Source of the DNA: Trifolium pratense
Lineage: Eukaryota; Streptophyta; Magnoliopsida; Fabales; Fabaceae
Assembly: GCF_020283565.1 (NCBI RefSeq)
Contig: NC_060060.1
Location: forward strand, 42,532,001-42,596,000
DNA: 64,000 nucleotides
Direction: 5' to 3'
Shown here: positions 33,511-45,580 of the stretch, piece by piece
Layout: each line of letters begins with the position of its first letter
Position numbering within the stretch: the first letter of the stretch is position 1
Notes under the pieces: generated by a model
Told to the model about the DNA's origin: nothing
Seen by the model: the letters and a program-made list of their open reading frames with translations, nothing else
The model's database searches: none
Translations under genes and position numbers: made by a program

Positions 33511-33700
33511 GGAAATGGATCATGTGCAGTCAATTTTCAATGCAGTCGTTTTATAGCCGTCCGATCACAATCGGACGGTTTAGATAAATGCAGTTAATAA
33601 ATACAGTTTTAAATCATGACCGTCTAATCTTGATCGGACAGTTGTAAATCAAGTGACTGCACGACTGCACAAAAAATTTGAATGCATGGAATCCTGATCC
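33511..33700. mobile_element. MULE-type MITE with 9-bp target duplication
   Basis: ATAAAACAC flanks both sides (33502-33510 and 33701-33709). The ends GGAAATGGATCATGTGC and, reversed, GGATCAGGATTCCATGC are imperfect inverted repeats. The body holds the pairs GCCGTCCGATCACAATCGGA and CTAATCTTGATCGGACAG. The paralogous segment near 30768 (GTATAGAACACCTTAATT) has a single, uninterrupted target. 9-bp duplications are typical of Mutator-like elements. Confidence 0.85.
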
Positions 33701-34354
33701 ATAAAACACCTTAATTTACTACTAAAAAAAGAAAGGAATGTTGCCTTAGTTTAAACTCTCACAAATGAATACTTGGGAAGAGAGAATGGGATCATCCATA
33801 TCAATAGATAAATAATTTTTTTTTTTATCAAAAATAGATAAATAATTTTATATAAAAAAAAATCAAATAAATAAAACACTGAACATTTAGTAAAAAATAA
33901 ATAAATATTGAACATAAAAGAAGAAGCGAGAAAAAAAAAAAAAAAAGAGTATAGAACATAGAGAGAGAGAGTTAAGTTGAGTTCATAGATACGTAGATAG
34001 ATTAATAATTCATTTCGTTAATTCCTGTGATCCCAACAAACGAAGCCATTTAATCGACGACCGAAACAATCACAATTATTTTGGTATATAATCGCTTATT
34101 ATCTCTCCCATCACGTGTTTGTTAAAATTACTCAATCGATTAATCAAATCATTTCATTTCTCTGTTAGTTTTGGAGCTTCAATTCCCAAATCTAATTCTT
34201 GCTTGTTAGGTTTATTGTTCTTTATGCAATTTATATCCAAGATTTGAGCTAAATTTTCCATTTACTTATTTATTAATTTTTGTGTATTTTCAATTTACAT
34301 TTGAAATTCTGAAAAATTGTTGTTTAATTTGCAGTTATAGCTAGCTAGTGTTAA

Positions 34355-34447
34355 ATGGCCTTTGTCATTGTTGTTACTACTGTGTGAATGGAAGTGGTTG
34401 TTGCTGCTTGGTTGAACCAAGTGTATAAGATATTTGCTGGGAATTAA
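34355..34447 (+). promoter_or_regulatory. Two abutting upstream ORFs in the leader of the acetyltransferase gene
   Basis: uORF1 34355-34387 reads MAFVIVVTTV then TGA. uORF2 34388-34447 starts on the next base (TGA directly followed by ATG), reads MEVVVAAWLNQVYKIFAGN and stops 14 bases before the main ATG at 34462. An upstream acceptor-like TTTGCAG at 34328-34334 suggests a leader intron. Such uORFs usually lower translation of the main frame; effect here is inferred. Confidence 0.6.
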
Positions 34448-34461
34448 GTGGAAAAATCTCA

Positions 34462-37305
34462 ATGGTAAACCCGAAAGGGTCTAGTCAATCAAAGATATGT
34501 TACAGACCTATACGACCGTCTGATTTTGACGTTTTAGAGCGTATTCATGGAAGATTATTTCCTATTAGGTGAGATCATGGTGTTATTGTTTTTGTTGGTG
34601 TTGATTATGAGTTTTTGAATCTGTGTTTAGTTAAAGATGTTTATGAATCTCAGGTATGAATCTACTTTTTTCCAAGATGTGGTACATGGACGTGAGATTG
34701 TGTCGTGGGGAGCAGTTGATCTTAGTCGACCGAATGGACAAAGTGACGAACTCATTGGATTTGTAACAGCACGGATTGTTCTTGCAAAAGAAAGTGAGGT
34801 TGACCCCCTTTATATATAACTGTATGCATTTTGTCTTATCATTGCTAGAAACTAGTAGCACTGAGAAGTGAACTTGTTCTGATCCTTATACTCTGTGGAA
34901 AGTGTGACTATTTAATGCTTTCATGATTACTTGTTGACTTTAAAGGGGTTTGTTATTTAGCTGATTTTTGTTGGAAATTTTGTCTGGAGTGTGTATTTTT
35001 ATATCCTAGGAGGACAAAGCATTCAAAACAAAACTAACTAATTAACTATTATAATGCACTTATCGGTAGCTGTGTATTTATGGGTAGTTTGTTTAGAAAG
35101 AAATATTTATAAGAGTCATGCATTAGAAATATATATTTTAGTGGTGGCTGAAAGTAGTTGTACATTCTGATAATAACTTCTATGATCAAAGTTACAAGTA
35201 GTTACATGTTAGCCTATTGAAAATATATGTTGTAGTGCTGCGAATAAAATTGGGTGTGTTATGTTGTAATTTTGGGCAGAGAATCTCAGAATACTCTTGT
35301 AGGAGTCATTTATCTCTGAGTCTGGCACAACAAGTTGTACTGTGTGTGATTTGTGTGATTCAATAACCTTAAGAAACAATTTACCTATTTGTGTTCTGTC
35401 ATTTTTGGTCTGACCTACTGGACCAAAAGGAGGAAATTTCTTAGGCCAGCGAAGTTGATGTTTAATCGCAAGTCAGGTTTCTAAATGAACTATTGGAGGA
35501 ACAACTGGATGGTAGGAAAACTTAATTGAACATCAATCATGTTTCTAATTAAAAGTGAAGCAAGTCACAATTACATTAACTTATGAGTTACTTTTTACTT
35601 GAATCTTAAGATTGATAAAATGAAGGGTTTGGTGATGATCATAGGAGATAGTTAAGAAAAAAGATTCTTAACGGAGAACTTGTATGTATTATAGAGCTAT
35701 AAATAAGGTGACTTTGGGATAAATATCTCTTAGTAGTTGAGTGCTAATTGAACTACGCGACGCTGTTTAGTTTCTAAATTGGATCTCAGGTCAGATTATC
35801 ATTAGATTCAGGTCTATTTCCTACATTCAGCTTTGAGGACAAGGTGGCAACCTAGAGTTAAATAGACCAGAGAATTTTCCATTAGCCTACTAGAATGTGT
35901 AATCTAGGAGGTGGTGATAATAGCGGCTATACCAGTTTATGCGTAGTTATGCATTAGAAAGACATGTAGTGATGCCTGAAAGTAGTTGTATACTAGTAGT
36001 TACATACTAACCTATTAGCAATATATGTTTTATTAGTATGTTAAAAATAGTCTGTGTTAGTATTTTGTAAGTCTGGACAGATAATAATCTATGTATGACT
36101 ATGAGTCATAAGATTTTGGGACAATTTTACTTGTTTGTATTATGTGTGAATTGTGTGATTCAAAAACATCAGTCACCAATTTTTCAATCGGTGTTCTATC
36201 CTAGCCTTTTGGTACTAACATTTAAGTAATGTCATGCTCAAATTGATTTGCAATAAATCTGATCAAACTGTCTCATCTGTGGAGTGGGCCCTCCTTAATT
36301 CTTAGCTTAACTTTTTGCTGATAATTGTAAATTTTTGTATGAATTTTATTCTTGTAGATAGTGGACTTGCTTGGATATGACTCGGCCAAATCTGATCAGA
36401 CTTTAGTGTACGTTCTAACACTGGGAGTAGTGGAAGCATATAGGAGCCTTGGAATAGGTAGTAGTTTGTTTTGTACTTTAATTTTGTTGAAGCCCTCCAG
36501 TAATATGATTTGACAGTCTAATTTGTGCCTCATCACCAGCTTCTTCTCTGATACGGGAGGTCATAAAATATGCTTCGAGTATTTCAACATGCAGAGCAGT
36601 GTACTTGCATGTAATTTCTTTCAATATCTCGGCAATCAATTTATACAAGAAAATGTCTTTCAAGTGTGTTCGAAGACTGCAGGGATTTTACTTTATCAAT
36701 GGCCAACATTATGATTCATTTTTATTTGTCCACTACGTAAATGGGGGACGGTCTCCTTGCTCACCATTGTAAGTGATATATCTTTCAAATTTTATGCCTT
36801 CTTGATTTGCGATTTGAAAGAATGTTGTGATATAGATAGTGTAAAGTTATTGTAGTATTACTCCTTAACTGGTATATGCATATTTGACTTAATGTGTAAA
36901 AAATATTGTTTCAATGTTGTAATATCTATGCAATTGTCAAAATGATTATTGACATTGGATATACGCCTTCTAGCTGGGTTTCAGTTTCCGAATTTATTGG
37001 ACTTTAACAGTGCTGTATATTTGTGCCATATGCATAGCTTTTGTGTGCTTCTTTTTATCTATAAAAAAATGTAAATTATTTACAAAATTTTAATTTTCAT
37101 TTCACATTTCAGAGAGCTTTTGTCTGTAATCGTAAGCTACATGAAGAGTGGCTTTAAGGCAGTGGCTGCAAAGCTGTGCAAGAACGAAGTAAGGAAAATC
37201 TCAAGGTGGGAAAAGTGTAAAGAAAGTCATTCTCTTGTCTCACTCTCAACAATACCCAACAAAAGAAATGTGGCAGTCGAGTGTAATGGTAGTGAGTTTG
37301 TGTAA
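34462..37305 (+). CDS. MCC1: GNAT N-acetyltransferase, MCC1 / NAA60-like, five exons
   Basis: Exons: 34462-34568, 34654-34798, 36358-36457, 36540-36768, 37113-37305; phases agree; 257 residues. The protein reads ICYRPIRPSDFDVLERIH, FPIRYESTFFQDVVHGREIV, ELIGFVTARIVLAKESE, then the acetyl-CoA site TLGVVEAYRSLGIASSLIRE, followed by VYLHVISFNISAINLYKKMS and FKCVRRLQGFYFINGQHYDS. This matches plant MCC1 (meiotic control of crossovers 1) and animal NAA60. MCC1 was described as a histone acetyltransferase affecting crossover number. NAA60 relatives acetylate N-termini of membrane proteins at the Golgi, and the C-terminal SPLELLSVIVSYMKSGFKAV segment could be the matching amphipathic membrane helix. 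Intron 2 is about 1.56 kb. The gene is convergent with the next gene and has two uORFs. Confidence 0.93.
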
Positions 37306-39080
37306 TTTTTTTCGTGTTAGTTTTCTGTTTCCTGTATTATTCAACCTCACGTATAATTCTCTCTAGAAAGGTGCCAAAATTGTACTTACTATATGTAACT
37401 ATTCTGTCAGAATAAGTTTCCTCAATGCAATCCAGAGATGAAACCAAAAATGTAGGTCACACATACATATTGTAAAAAAGCATTTTAACAAATTATTTTA
37501 GACCACGGGTTGGCTCCCATTCTGCTACGTAGAAGATAATACTGATAATTAAGCGTGTGCAATAATAACTTGTGATTCTGTTGGTTATTGTCAGCAGGAT
37601 CTGTTAATTGGCAGAAGTTCTAGTACTAGGAGTAGGACAGTCAGATTACATAATCAGGACCCATGACCCTGGTTCATTCAGAGGGTTCAAACTTTTCAGT
37701 TCTTGGACCTCTTCTTGCTCTAGTGGTGCAAAATAAAATAAAATTTAAGGGCTCAAAAATGCAAAATATATAGAGATATATGTTCATTTTTTTAGTTTAG
37801 GGGGGTACTTGAACAGTACTTTGTTGGAATTGGCTTTCAAGGCCATGATCATGCGTATACATCAATTATAATTTATAACTATAGTCACATGTGTGATTGC
37901 TTGATAGTTAAGAAGTTTTACATACAGTCGTTGCATCAAACTAACCTATGCTTTTTAGAGTTTCATTGATATGCATTATGGGTGTAAAACATTTTAAAGA
38001 GTATGCACTGTAATGCATGTTTAAACAGCCATCCAATTAAATTCAATTATCAATTATCCTATGCTTTGTAGAGTTTAATTGACATGTAATATGTGTTTTG
38101 AATTTGATCTGTTGTCTCTGCAAATGAGGTTTTACATGTGCATATCCATTACACACTTATAATTATAGATCATTTAAGTAAAAAGATTTTTCTGCTATAG
38201 CTTAAACGTTTGTACAAAGGGTACCGTGTAAATATAGAAAATCATAGTGTACTTGTGTTGTGGTACGTGAACTGAAGTTTATGTAAACGTACTTGAACTG
38301 AGTTTATATAAACATAGTTGAACTAAATTTGTGTACTGTGACATCTTATAAGTATAAAAAAAGTCTAGAAACTCAAAATTTACGTGCAACATTGAATTTA
38401 CATAAATGTACTTGACACATAGATACATAAGATGAATAGATACATAAATCTAAGCATATATACAACAAAATCCAAAAGGGCAAAGGTAAGTTAAAATTTG
38501 ACTCTTGAACTAGAAAACATGATGAATAAAAACACCTTTTTTTTTTAACTAGACAACATCATACACAATGTAGTTTATGGATTTTAAATAAATAGTCTCG
38601 CATCGAAGTGTATATGAAAAATGAATAATAAGGAAGCAACATACGACAATTAGTTGCAACCTAAAAGACTTAAGAGAACAAAACTAATTTTAATCGTGTT
38701 GGTATTTTAGTTTTGTTTTGACGAAAAAATCAAGATCAAACTTGGAAGGAACAACTATTTCTTTTGAAAATACAAGATCAAACTCTTTCTCTTGAGAATA
38801 GAAGATCAAACTATTAAACTGGCAGTTTTTTTATGAAATATGAATACATTGTGTAGAACATTGAAAATTTGAAATAGAAAAAATAAGAGTCAAATGGATC
38901 TAAGAAAATACAACATTAAACACAAGAAAAGTGTCATCCTTAAGAAAACAATACTAGTATCTAATAAATCAATGTACCAGAATATTTTAAATAGATAAAA
39001 CATAATTTACTTACACATAGAAATCTATTAATGAGACTCAATGAAAAATAAATCCCATGATAAAAATTGAACTTTCTATG
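37306..39080. other. Intergenic DNA between convergent genes
   Basis: 3' flanks of two convergent genes. Contains the first of two 207-bp direct repeats (38209-38415) and otherwise AT-rich DNA without reading frames of interest. Confidence 0.5.
38209..38415 (+). repeat. 207-bp direct repeat, copy 1
   Basis: Nearly identical to 43893-44100 in the same orientation: TTTGTACAAAGG, CCGTGTAAATATAGAAAATC, TGTGTTGTGGTACGTGAACT, ACGTGCAACA. The second copy lies 5.7 kb away on the other side of the ASG1-like gene. Confidence 0.9.
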
Positions 39081-42000
39081 CTACTCGAACATTCTGAATT
39101 CATAACCATAATATTCATAATCATATGGGGATGAAAGAGGTGCAATTAGAGAAAAAGATGCAATTTTAGGAAGAGATGGAATTTTAGGAAGAGATGCAAT
39201 TTTAGTAAGATGATTAACCGCGTCTAGAAAGGAGTCGTGCCTGGACATGTCTGATGTCGGATTGCCACCATAAACATCTCTTGAGTCCTCTTCAGCAGCA
39301 GCCTCGATATCCATTTTTATTTCGTTACCCTCATTTGACTCAAGATCATCACCAAGTTCAATATTTTCTTCATGTCCTATGTCGAGTGGATTCAACACTT
39401 CTACAACATCAAAATCTAGAACATTGCCAAAAGATCTGACCTTTGAAATTAGTGAACTGTCATTGGAAGCTATTGTAACAACAATGTCGTCACTAAGAAG
39501 ATCACGTTCAACATCATCCAGCAATATTCGGACATCCATTTCAACAGAAGAGGATGGATTCTCTGAGTCCATTATTTTTTCGGGAAGTTCATGTTCAATG
39601 ACTCCAACCAAATTGTTCTGAGAGTTAGAAAGACGGAGTCCGGGCTGTTTTATTTGATCCAAGTTACTTGGGCCCCTCGAATCAGCTCCAAAACAATATA
39701 TTCTTTCTGTTGAAGGTAACGTGGAAATAAAAGTCGACTTTAGATACCAAAACACGGATTAATAAATATGCTAAAGAAACTAATAAGTTACTTCAAGTTC
39801 ATTATGAAGCAATGTTTAGATGTTGTGCATAGACATAACTTGCATATTGAAATAATGACGAAATTGACATATTAAAACAGTGATGCAATTGTACCTGGAC
39901 TGGAGGAAGGCGCTTTGCAGGAAACGCTATCTAAAGTAATGACAAAAGGATCGTTGTGCTCAATCGTAAATGAAGGTGACGGGGACGAATGAGGAGATCC
40001 CGTGTTCTGAAAACGAGTAGTTGCTGATCCTTTGCCATTGTCAGGTTTCTCAAAAGCAGCGAATCGTGTACCAAAATAAGGTGAATCCAATATTATCTCT
40101 GGCTGTCTGCTTAATAGTTTAAGATGTGAACTGCACTGGATGAGTTTTGCAAAATGTTTGGCCAACAGTCCTTGTTCACATTGCAAAAAATGCATCCTAC
40201 AAATTAAAAAATTACAAGATGAAGTTCCCAAACATAACGGCCTAGTAAATTGAAAAGAGTGTGTTGCTAGCACTTCAAAAACGAGTCATCTAAAGACCAC
40301 AAATTCTATATAACAAAATTAACTTGACTAGTGTTCATCAATGATTTCAATTTCGGTAAGTTATATTGCTCATATTTGATAGTATTGTCAACATCCCATT
40401 TGGAAATCGGTCTATAATATTTTACAAAGGTTAAATGCCAGTTCTCCTACTCCATTTATGATAAACCAACAAACATTGTACTTTTCAATCTCTATGAATG
40501 AATGAAAGTTGAGCACATATCCACATATCATATGACATACCTGTGTTTGCTAGCCTGCTGATCACCGGTAAAATCTTTTGTTGTTTCCCACTTTGTGCTC
40601 TTTCTAGGTAGAGGATCAGCCTCCCTAAAGAAGCAAGGCTCTCTAGCAACCTGCGTTAGACAAAATATTATTCAAGTGTTTGCATGTAGAAAAACTATTC
40701 AAGTAGCTAACATACAGAGAAAGTAACTTACAACTAAAGTCAATGTGCTAGGTCCTTCCTCGGGACAATTTGCTTGAAGTGCGGTTATATTTGACCACGG
40801 AATTTCTATTTTCCTTTTCAAATTGCCTTCAAGAACTTCCCATACAAGCTTCTCCGTGGCATAGTAACACTTTGCCACTAAGTCACCCTCAAATTTTGAT
40901 TTATACTGCAATAAAGACAATATCAACATGAGTTAAATTAATTGAAACAATATAAATTTCCCAAAACACAAACTGCGTGTAGAATCTTGAATGTACCTCC
41001 CATGAACCGATTTTTAAAAGGATAGCCGGGAAATTTGAAGCCTTCAGCTTTACCGCAGGAGCTCGGCTCTCTTTTTTTGATCTCGATCGAGAGTTTGAAG
41101 TATCGTCTGTTTCATATGCACTAACCGTATTCCTTTGAGACATCATCATTTGCAGAATTTCTAAAAGCGAATTGCTCTTCTTAAGACTTAAACCCAAAGG
41201 GCCAGGCTCGTTATGTATACTATTGTCTGGCGAAAGAGATGAAGCACTCGACTGCTAAACAATACAAAAAACCATAAACAGTGAGAACAAAGAATGTCAC
41301 AGAGGATCTAAACAAAAGGGAACATTATTAATAATATGTTTGGAACCACGGTTAGTTTGACGAAATTATGATAAAGTCTAGAACTCAATTGTAAAATAAT
41401 AATAATAATAATTATAAAATTCAAATTCTTGTTTAAGGTCAAGATCAACTCTTACGGACAAAATTAATTCTACTAAAAAAACAACCGTCAAAATCAAGTC
41501 TACATCTCTAAAATCAATTTTGCATGTGAAATTCAAATTCCAATACTAAACGAATCACATTAACACGGTAATTTTGTTTAATTCTAAAACTCAAATGTAC
41601 TTCCTCCATCTTAAAATATAATTTCTAGTTGACCACTGCATGTACTATGATGCACAATTTTGATCAATAATATATTTAATTGTCTATCGAGTATTTCAAT
41701 CTAACAATCCATGCACCACAGAAGAAAGACAACGAAAAGAATAGTAACTTATATTCTAGTAAAATCAATACCACAAGTGCTGAATTAATGAAATCACAAT
41801 TTTGAATAAAAAACTGATTTTGAATCTTTCTAGCACTATATATTTCTATGTAAAATCAATTACTGATATCACAATTTTGAATCCACGACTGGTTTTGAAC
41901 AAGCAATACTTTCTAGCGCTATTGCTGTGTAAAATCAATTAATTAATGATATCAAAATTTTGAATCCAAGACTCAATTGAACACACAAGTCTTTCTAGCC

Positions 42001-42702
42001 CTATTGCTGTGTATAATCAATCACATAAATCTGAAGCTAAACATGCAGAACAAAAAATACACAAGGTTGAAGATGTCGGTAACACGGATTGAGTAAAAAA
42101 TTACGACTATGTTTATTAGTTGGGAGAGATCGCTGAGCAATTTTAGAAAAGAAAAAAAAACTCATCTTAATCAAATCATATCTTTTTATTTTAAGAAGTA
42201 ATTGTGTGTTTTTATGGAAAAAGTTGATTGTTAAGTGAAAAATACAAACGGTTGGATTAAACAGAATAGTTTACTTTCATAAAACTCATAGTTTACATTC
42301 ATACAAAACAGAATAGTATTTGATAATGGCAGAAAACAATATTACACGGAGCAGATTTTGTTGGCTTTGTAGTGGGGGTGGCAATGGGTTGATTAATTAG
42401 TTAAGAATTTATTTTAGAAATAAGAATTCTGTAGCGAGCCGGCAAAATTGTTATAGAAATTAATTAAATATACTCTCTAAACAACATTAGTCAAAATAAA
42501 TTCTACACTTCTAGAATAAATTTTGCATTCTCTAAAAGTAAAATCAAACATAACAAAACTATAATACAATAAGTAACAACCAGTCAAAAATAAATAAATG
42601 TTTAGAAAGATATGAGGAAATTACCTTAAGACGCTTATGGAGAGGTTGATCAACATGATCATCAATGTTTTCTGAACGGACATTGCGTATCGTAGAAGCC
42701 AT
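39081..42702 (-). CDS. ASG1-like plant-specific protein, six exons
   Basis: Exons in coding order: 42702-42625, 41251-40997, 40905-40732, 40650-40541, 40196-39895, 39706-39081; phases agree; 514 residues. Conserved core: GPLGLSLKKSNSLLEILQMM, KLKASNFPAILLKIGSWEYK, YEG-like SKFEGDLVAKCYYATEKLVW, KIEIPWSNITALQANCPEEG, CFFREADPLPRKSTKW, MHFLQCEQGLLAKHFAKLIQ and LSRQPEIILDSPYF. I recall this layout from Arabidopsis ASG1 (altered seed germination 1) and its paralogue, proteins of unknown biochemical role; that assignment is from memory. The C-terminal exon is acidic and ends in a small repeat KIASLPKIPSLPKIASF. Exon 2 has a tandem acceptor (TTTAGCAG), so one extra glutamine is possible. Basic KRLK and RSRSKKESR stretches suggest nuclear location. 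Confidence 0.78.
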
Positions 42703-44446
42703 GAAGTTGTTATGGAAATCAGAAAATTTTGAGTGGCAAGGAGAGTGAGTAAACAAGAATGGGAGAAAAAACAAGTTGTGATGGAAGAACAAGGATTGAA
42801 ATATATAAGGAATTTAGGAGGGAAGAGAAAGTCACGTGCCTAATTTACGTGAGTATTTAAAAAAATTACGAATCTTTGTTAAAATTTAAGAATCTTTTAC
42901 CGTGATTATCAAAAAAAAAAAATCTTTTACAGTGCCAACTATTGATTACGTGCATTAATTCTCTTTCCAAAAGTAAATATTTGTAGGTAAAAAAAAAAAA
43001 GTAAATATTTGGATTAAATAAATCTTGCTACTTTATATTTTTTTATATCAAATTTTTTTTCGGTCAATCTTTAATTTAAGAAGTCTTTAATTTTTTTTTC
43101 GGTCAATCTTTAATTTTTTTTTTCCGGTCAATCTTTAAAAATGTAGAATTATGTTTTTTTTATGTAAATGTAGAATCATGGTACTTAATCCAATCCTATA
43201 TATACAAAAATTTACTCCTAACTATTATAAAAAATATGCGTAACAAATAACTATTATAAAATAAAAATTACTCCTAACTCATTAAGGAAAAATAAAATTT
43301 TATCAAAATAGAATAATTTTTATGATTAGCTTTTTATATTTTGCTGACTCATTAAATATTGGATTGACTTTTCATTGCTGACTCATCAAATATATATTTT
43401 TCAATTATAATTATAAAATAAAATAGGATCAATTTCATGATTAACTTTTTATATTTTTTCGAGTTCCGACTCATCAAATGTTGGATTGATTTTTCATATT
43501 TTGCTGACTCATCAAATATATTTTAACCAATTATATTTACAAAACAAAAAAGTATCAGTTTCATGATTAGCTTTTAATACTCAATCCGACCTTAATTATA
43601 AGCAAATTTTCACTTTTTTGATTCATTGAATAACTAATGTATCTGATCTATAATTAAGGTTAAATACATTAATTATTCAATGAATCTAAAAAGTGAAGTA
43701 AAAATTTAATTATAATTAAAATCGTCAAGAATACTCTACTAACTCATCAAATATTGAATTAATTTTTCATACTCTATTAACTCATCAAAATACTAAATTG
43801 AAATAAGTTAAGATACAAATATCCTATTATGTCACTTATCTTGTCCACCAAACGAGTATAAAAAAATTGTTAGTAGAGACTCATCAAACTCATTTGTACA
43901 AAGGCTACCGTGTAAATATAGAAAATCATAGTGTACTTGTGTTGTGGTACGTGAACTGAAGTTTATGTAAACGTACTTGAACTGAGTTTATATAAACGTA
44001 GTTGACCTAAATTTGTGTACTTTGCCATCTTATAAGTATCAAAAAAAGTCTAGAAACTCAAAATTTACGTGCAACACTGAATTTACATACATGTACTTGA
44101 ATTGAGTTTATATTCTAAGACAAGAAAAAAGAAACAAAAAAAAATATATTCAACAAATAATGCTTATAGAAGATCTTGTGTAAGTTTCTTCAATATTTGA
44201 TAATTTCTTTTACACATGCAAACCCGATGTGTGAGAAATAACAGTGAAGAGGAAAAATGAAAAATTGTTTTTTTTTTGAAGAAAATGAAAAATTGTTTTT
44301 TGAAAATAAGTACAAGGAGAATTTTGGGAATCATTTGTGTAACGAAAATTAAAGGTTAGTATAAAAAAAGTTTGTGTTGATATAAAAAAATTTTACTTTC
44401 TAGATTAATTGAAATATTATATACTTTTAAGCAAAATGAAATATAT
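42703..44446. other. Promoter side of the ASG1-like gene and AT-rich intergenic DNA
   Basis: 42703-42860 is the likely leader and promoter. 43330-43800 repeats GACTCATCAAATATTGGATT-like phrases several times. 43580-43720 is a foldback (CCTTAATTATAAGCAAATTT against AATTATAATTAAAATCG, ATTCATTGAATAACTAATGT against its complement). The second 207-bp repeat lies at 43893-44100. Confidence 0.5.
43893..44100 (+). repeat. 207-bp direct repeat, copy 2
   Basis: See copy 1 at 38209-38415. Differences are a few single bases and AAAAAAA length. Confidence 0.9.
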
Positions 44447-44760
44447 TAACACAAACAGTCTCCTCAACACAAGATGTACTGAGGTAGACTATAAATGTTT
44501 ACAAAGAATCAGAGATATACAATCATAATCAAATCATGTAAGGCCCAAACACAATAATGGACTATACCACCAACTATGATAGTTGAAAGCTAACGTGATA
44601 CTTAACGTCTTCAACCACCTAAATGAGAAAAGTTTGATCTTGTCCAACAAAAAATGAGGTGTGTCTGTTGAGCCTTTGAACAAACATGATTTCTCTCTGT
44701 CCATATCATCCAAACACAAGTAAGCCAAATAAACTGCAAAAAAAACCGACGCGCTCGAGA
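44447..44760 (-). mobile_element. LINE 3' end fragment (zf-RVT region)
   Basis: Minus-strand reading gives VWMIWTERNHVC, then after a frameshift LFKGSTDTPHFLLDKIKLFS, FRWLKT, and FNYHSWWYSPLLCLGLT before a stop. This is the typical end of plant LINE polyproteins (WxxWxERNxRxF ... WLKxxxxxFxYxxHxWWxxPLxCxG). It is a truncated, dead copy. Confidence 0.85.
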
Positions 44761-45280
44761 TCTTTCGGTGAACTTAATCTTTTGGTGAATTTAGAAAGTA
44801 AACTTTTTCTTATATTAAGAATTAGAGAAAATACTAATTAGCATATTGGTGTTTTTAAATGATAGAATTGTAGTGTGAAGTATTATTCGAAAAGACTATT
44901 TGTATAATTGGTGGTGAAAAACAACTCCAAAAATTTATGAAATAACAACTTGTGGTTGGTCCTCCCTCAAAGAAAACGAGATTAGTTTGTGGAGTAAAAA
45001 TAATTCGAGCAGCTTAATTCTTAACTAAATGATAATTAAGTTTTTCGTAGTTAAAATGTTTGATTGAAAAGAGAGATAAATTATAATTCATTCTAACATG
45101 TGTCGGTGTAAAGTTATTTTACACATGCATCTAATAATATACTGACACATCATGTATAATCATTAAAAATACATGATGTATCACATTAATTAAATAACGT
45201 GACAACGCGTCATTGGATGTATGTGTAAAAATATTTTACACCGACGGTGCATAACAATTAAAGTCTAAATAAAATGTGTA
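44761..45280. other. AT-rich spacer
   Basis: No gene. 45100-45250 is a small foldback (ACATGTGTCGGTGTAAAGTT against GTATGTGTAAAAATATTTTA/CACCGACGG), probably another MITE relic. Confidence 0.4.
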
Positions 45281-45580
45281 CTCCCTCCGTCCCAAATTAT
45301 AAGGGTAAAAAACCCATTTTTTTTGTCCCAAATTATAAGGGAGAAAATCATTTTCAAGAATATTTTTCCTTTATTCTCATAAAATTAAATGCAAATTGCA
45401 TTTAATTATCTCTCTACCATTTTCTCAATAAACAACAACCAATAAAAATTATTTTTACATCTTCCTATGCAACTTATTCCAAGGAAAACCCACAAAAACA
45501 TATTTCAAATTCTCATGTTTTACTTTTTCTTAATAAGTGTGATTTTTTTTATTTTCTCTTATAATTCGGGACGGAGGGAG
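45281..45580. mobile_element. Stowaway-like MITE
   Basis: The ends CTCCCTCCGTCCCAAATTAT and, reversed, CTCCCTCCGTCCCGAATTAT flank a 300-bp AT-rich body, with TA on both sides (45279-45280, 45581-45582). CTCCCTCCGT ends and TA duplication are the hallmark of Tc1/mariner-derived Stowaway MITEs. Confidence 0.92.

Larger units (their letters stand above)
32925..33950. repeat. Segment C', duplicate of 30340-30954 with two insertions
   Basis: Same order and orientation as segment C, enlarged by the SINE (33186-33311) and the MITE (33511-33700). It ends just before the leader of the acetyltransferase gene. Confidence 0.75.

Noticed and set aside
38209..44100. An LTR retrotransposon bounded by the 207-bp direct repeats
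   Set aside because: The interval holds an intact plant-type gene with introns, and no gag-pol, primer-binding site, polypurine tract or TG..CA ends are seen.
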